Below, piece after piece: positions 62,693-64,000 of a stretch of 64,000 bases of DNA. Positions within the stretch are counted from its first letter, which is position 1. Each line of letters opens with the position of its first letter. The notes under the pieces are model-generated. The model was not told the origin of the DNA and did not search any database. It saw only the letters and a list, made by a program, of their open reading frames with translations. This stretch comes from Candidatus Obscuribacterales bacterium (GTDB taxonomy: Bacteria > Cyanobacteriota > Vampirovibrionia > Obscuribacterales > Obscuribacteraceae): NCBI GenBank assembly GCA_021732025.1, contig JAKFVU010000083.1:1-64000 (forward strand). The letters run 5' to 3'. Both the position numbers and the translations under genes were made by a program.

Positions 62693-64000
62693 ATGCCCCG
62701 ATTAGAAGCAGAAGCAGCGAACTTGCATTCGCCAACTTTTCAGCAGCCTGATTTGCCAGCAGATCAAAAGGCTGAAAAAAACTCCGATAATCAAAAAGCT
62801 AGCAGCGAAAGTCTTCGGGTTGAGTCTAGCTCAGCATTGTCGAACGTCGCAGAATTTCGCGCTCTGCAAGACAAAAACGTATTTAAGAAAACTGGTGAAA
62901 CCCAGATTACTAACCTGGCTCTCTTCGATTCAGAAACTGAGAAGGGCGCCACGCCAGAGAGCGCTGCTGACAGCCAAGAAACTGCCAAAGAAACAAAACC
63001 AAAACCTTCAAACGTAACTACCGACAACAGCGGAAGAGTTAGCAAGGTTAGCTATCCTGATGAAGGCAAGAGCAGAGAGTTCGGTCGTGATACCAATGGC
63101 GACATCAACAAACTTACTACCACCACTAAAGACGGACAGTGGAACTACACCAAAGAAAATGGTGAATGGCTACTCCACGGCGATAACGGCAAGAAAACGG
63201 TAGCTCCCGGCTTTGAGATTAGCAGAGAAGGTGAATTCAGCCGCTACCTAGAAAATGGCGAAGTACAAATACAAGGCCTTGATGGCAAGATTGTCAAAGA
63301 ACACGCAAACGTCATCGGTGGCCAAGTCAGGGTCAATAGCGAGGGCCAGGTAGAGAAAGTCACCAGACCCGATGGCAGTGTGCTCAGCGCCAATTATGAG
63401 GGCGGCAAACTTACCAGCATTTCCCAGCAAACAAAAGATGGTAGCACCATCAACTTCACCCGCCAAAACATAGACTCTAAAGACGGAGATACCGTTTGGA
63501 AAAGTGATGAGGCCCAGCCGCGCACACTCACCAATGTTGAACTGAGTAAAAATGGCAATCTCGCATTCACCAGCGAGGATGGCATTAAACACATCAAGCG
63601 CTCAAACGGCGGAGAAATTGAAGAAGGCTCCGGCAAGGGCAAATATCAGTTTGATAATGAAGGTCGAGTGACTGTAATTGAAAATGCTGATGGAAAGAAA
63701 TCCCGCACATTCACTTACTCTGAACGAAACCTAGAGCCGAACACTGCCAAAATTGTTGACAAAGAAAAAAACGAGTCAAATCTTTTTCAGCAGACCCAAG
63801 ATAAGTCGGGTTACTCACTCAGTAGCGCAGCGGGCCAAAGTTCTGTCTGGCCGGGCGAAATAAAGATACAAGACGACGGCACTTACAGCATCAGAGCTAA
63901 CGACGGAGCTGCCAACAAAAATATATGGGACTCATTCTATCCTGACGGCACAAAACAAAAAGAATCTAGAGGGGCCGATGGAACCCTAAGCATATTCTCC
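62693..64000 (+). CDS. YD-like repeat protein, 3' end beyond window (partial)
   Basis: An open frame of 436 codons from ATG 62693 (AGGA 7 nt upstream) to the last base of the window with no stop. Residues 1-100 are polar and Ser/Glu/Ala-rich, probably disordered; there is no signal peptide. From ~105 the sequence is a series of short YD-like beta hairpins with the pattern (G)(x)V.K..YPD(G).SR.F..D..G.I.K (VSKVSYPDEGKSREFGRD, VEKVTRPDGSVLSANYEGG, VTVIENADGKKSRTFTY, IWDSFYPDGTKQKESRG). Resembles RHS-type repeats but without the RHS core so far. A similar beta-rich module occurs in the proteins at 25886 and 14647, so it may be a lineage-specific effector or adhesin family. Confidence 0.8.
   Translation, partial: MPRLEAEAANLHSPTFQQPDLPADQKAEKNSDNQKASSESLRVESSSALSNVAEFRALQDKNVFKKTGETQITNLALFDSETEKGATPESAADSQETAKETKPKPSNVTTDNSGRVSKVSYPDEGKSREFGRDTNGDINKLTTTTKDGQWNYTKENGEWLLHGDNGKKTVAPGFEISREGEFSRYLENGEVQIQGLDGKIVKEHANVIGGQVRVNSEGQVEKVTRPDGSVLSANYEGGKLTSISQQTKDGSTINFTRQNIDSKDGDTVWKSDEAQPRTLTNVELSKNGNLAFTSEDGIKHIKRSNGGEIEEGSGKGKYQFDNEGRVTVIENADGKKSRTFTYSERNLEPNTAKIVDKEKNESNLFQQTQDKSGYSLSSAAGQSSVWPGEIKIQDDGTYSIRANDGAANKNIWDSFYPDGTKQKESRGADGTLSIFS

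Overview
The window looks like chromosome from a Gram-negative, cyanobacteria-related heterotroph. My best guess is the non-photosynthetic Vampirovibrionia/Melainabacteria, Obscuribacterales type, and this is an inference. Supporting it are several secreted WG-repeat and TPR proteins, a TonB-type C-terminal domain, an MGDG-synthase-like glycosyltransferase, a cyanobacterial-style membrane protein with winged-helix-like modules, many universal stress proteins, and very large lineage-specific proteins. Composition is moderate, by eye about 45-47% GC. GTG and TTG starts are common, so several starts below are set by Shine-Dalgarno position and signal-peptide shape.

Layout. (1) 1-9.9 kb, surface/RHS region: a secreted LamG-like protein, a 2422-residue RHS/YD protein with a C39-peptidase-like N-terminal module and seven copies of a ~95-residue domain inserted among its YD repeats, a small exported protein that may be its partner, and a decayed RHS fragment. 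(2) 9.9-13.1 kb, integration scar: a tyrosine integrase bracketed by two tRNA 3' fragments in opposite orientation. One fragment sits between groups of 11-bp-spaced repeats in an attP-like arrangement. A short direct repeat lies further out on each side. (3) 13.1-31.6 kb: WG-repeat, TPR, thioredoxin-like, ferritin-like and HEAT-repeat proteins, a muramidase-like protein, and a 2252-residue protein with an HEMKH zincin-like motif. (4) 31.8-42.7 kb: a three-gene TPR/TonB/membrane-protein operon, a multi-pass membrane protein and an exported sulfatase.

(5) 42.9-58.3 kb resembles an oxygen/dormancy regulon. It has a globin-coupled histidine kinase divergent from a NarL-type response regulator, surrounded by four universal stress protein genes, a di-haem cytochrome c, two acyltransferases, a baeRF-type ribosome-associated factor, a CoA-transferase, a hydrogenase-maturation-protease-like protein, a glycolipid glycosyltransferase and a beta-lactamase-fold hydrolase. 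The comparison with the mycobacterial DosR regulon is my inference.

(6) 58.4-60.3 kb is the most unusual part. A strong extended -10 promoter precedes seven tRNA genes (Pro, Asn, Gln, His, Leu-anticodon, Trp, Phe), several structurally aberrant. They are followed by a tandem array of eight complete 37-39 bp units plus a terminal half, each unit holding a TCTAAC...GTTAGA dyad, and then by an orphan AbiEi/DUF6088-type antitoxin-like gene with no nucleotidyltransferase toxin beside it. The dyads are 22-24 bp inverted repeats, the size recalled for AbiEi operators, so a tRNA array next to an expanded operator array is the main candidate for an undescribed system.

(7) 60.3-64 kb: a divergent OmpR-type regulator and sensor kinase, and the first 436 codons of a YD-like, glycine/aspartate-rich protein that runs off the window.
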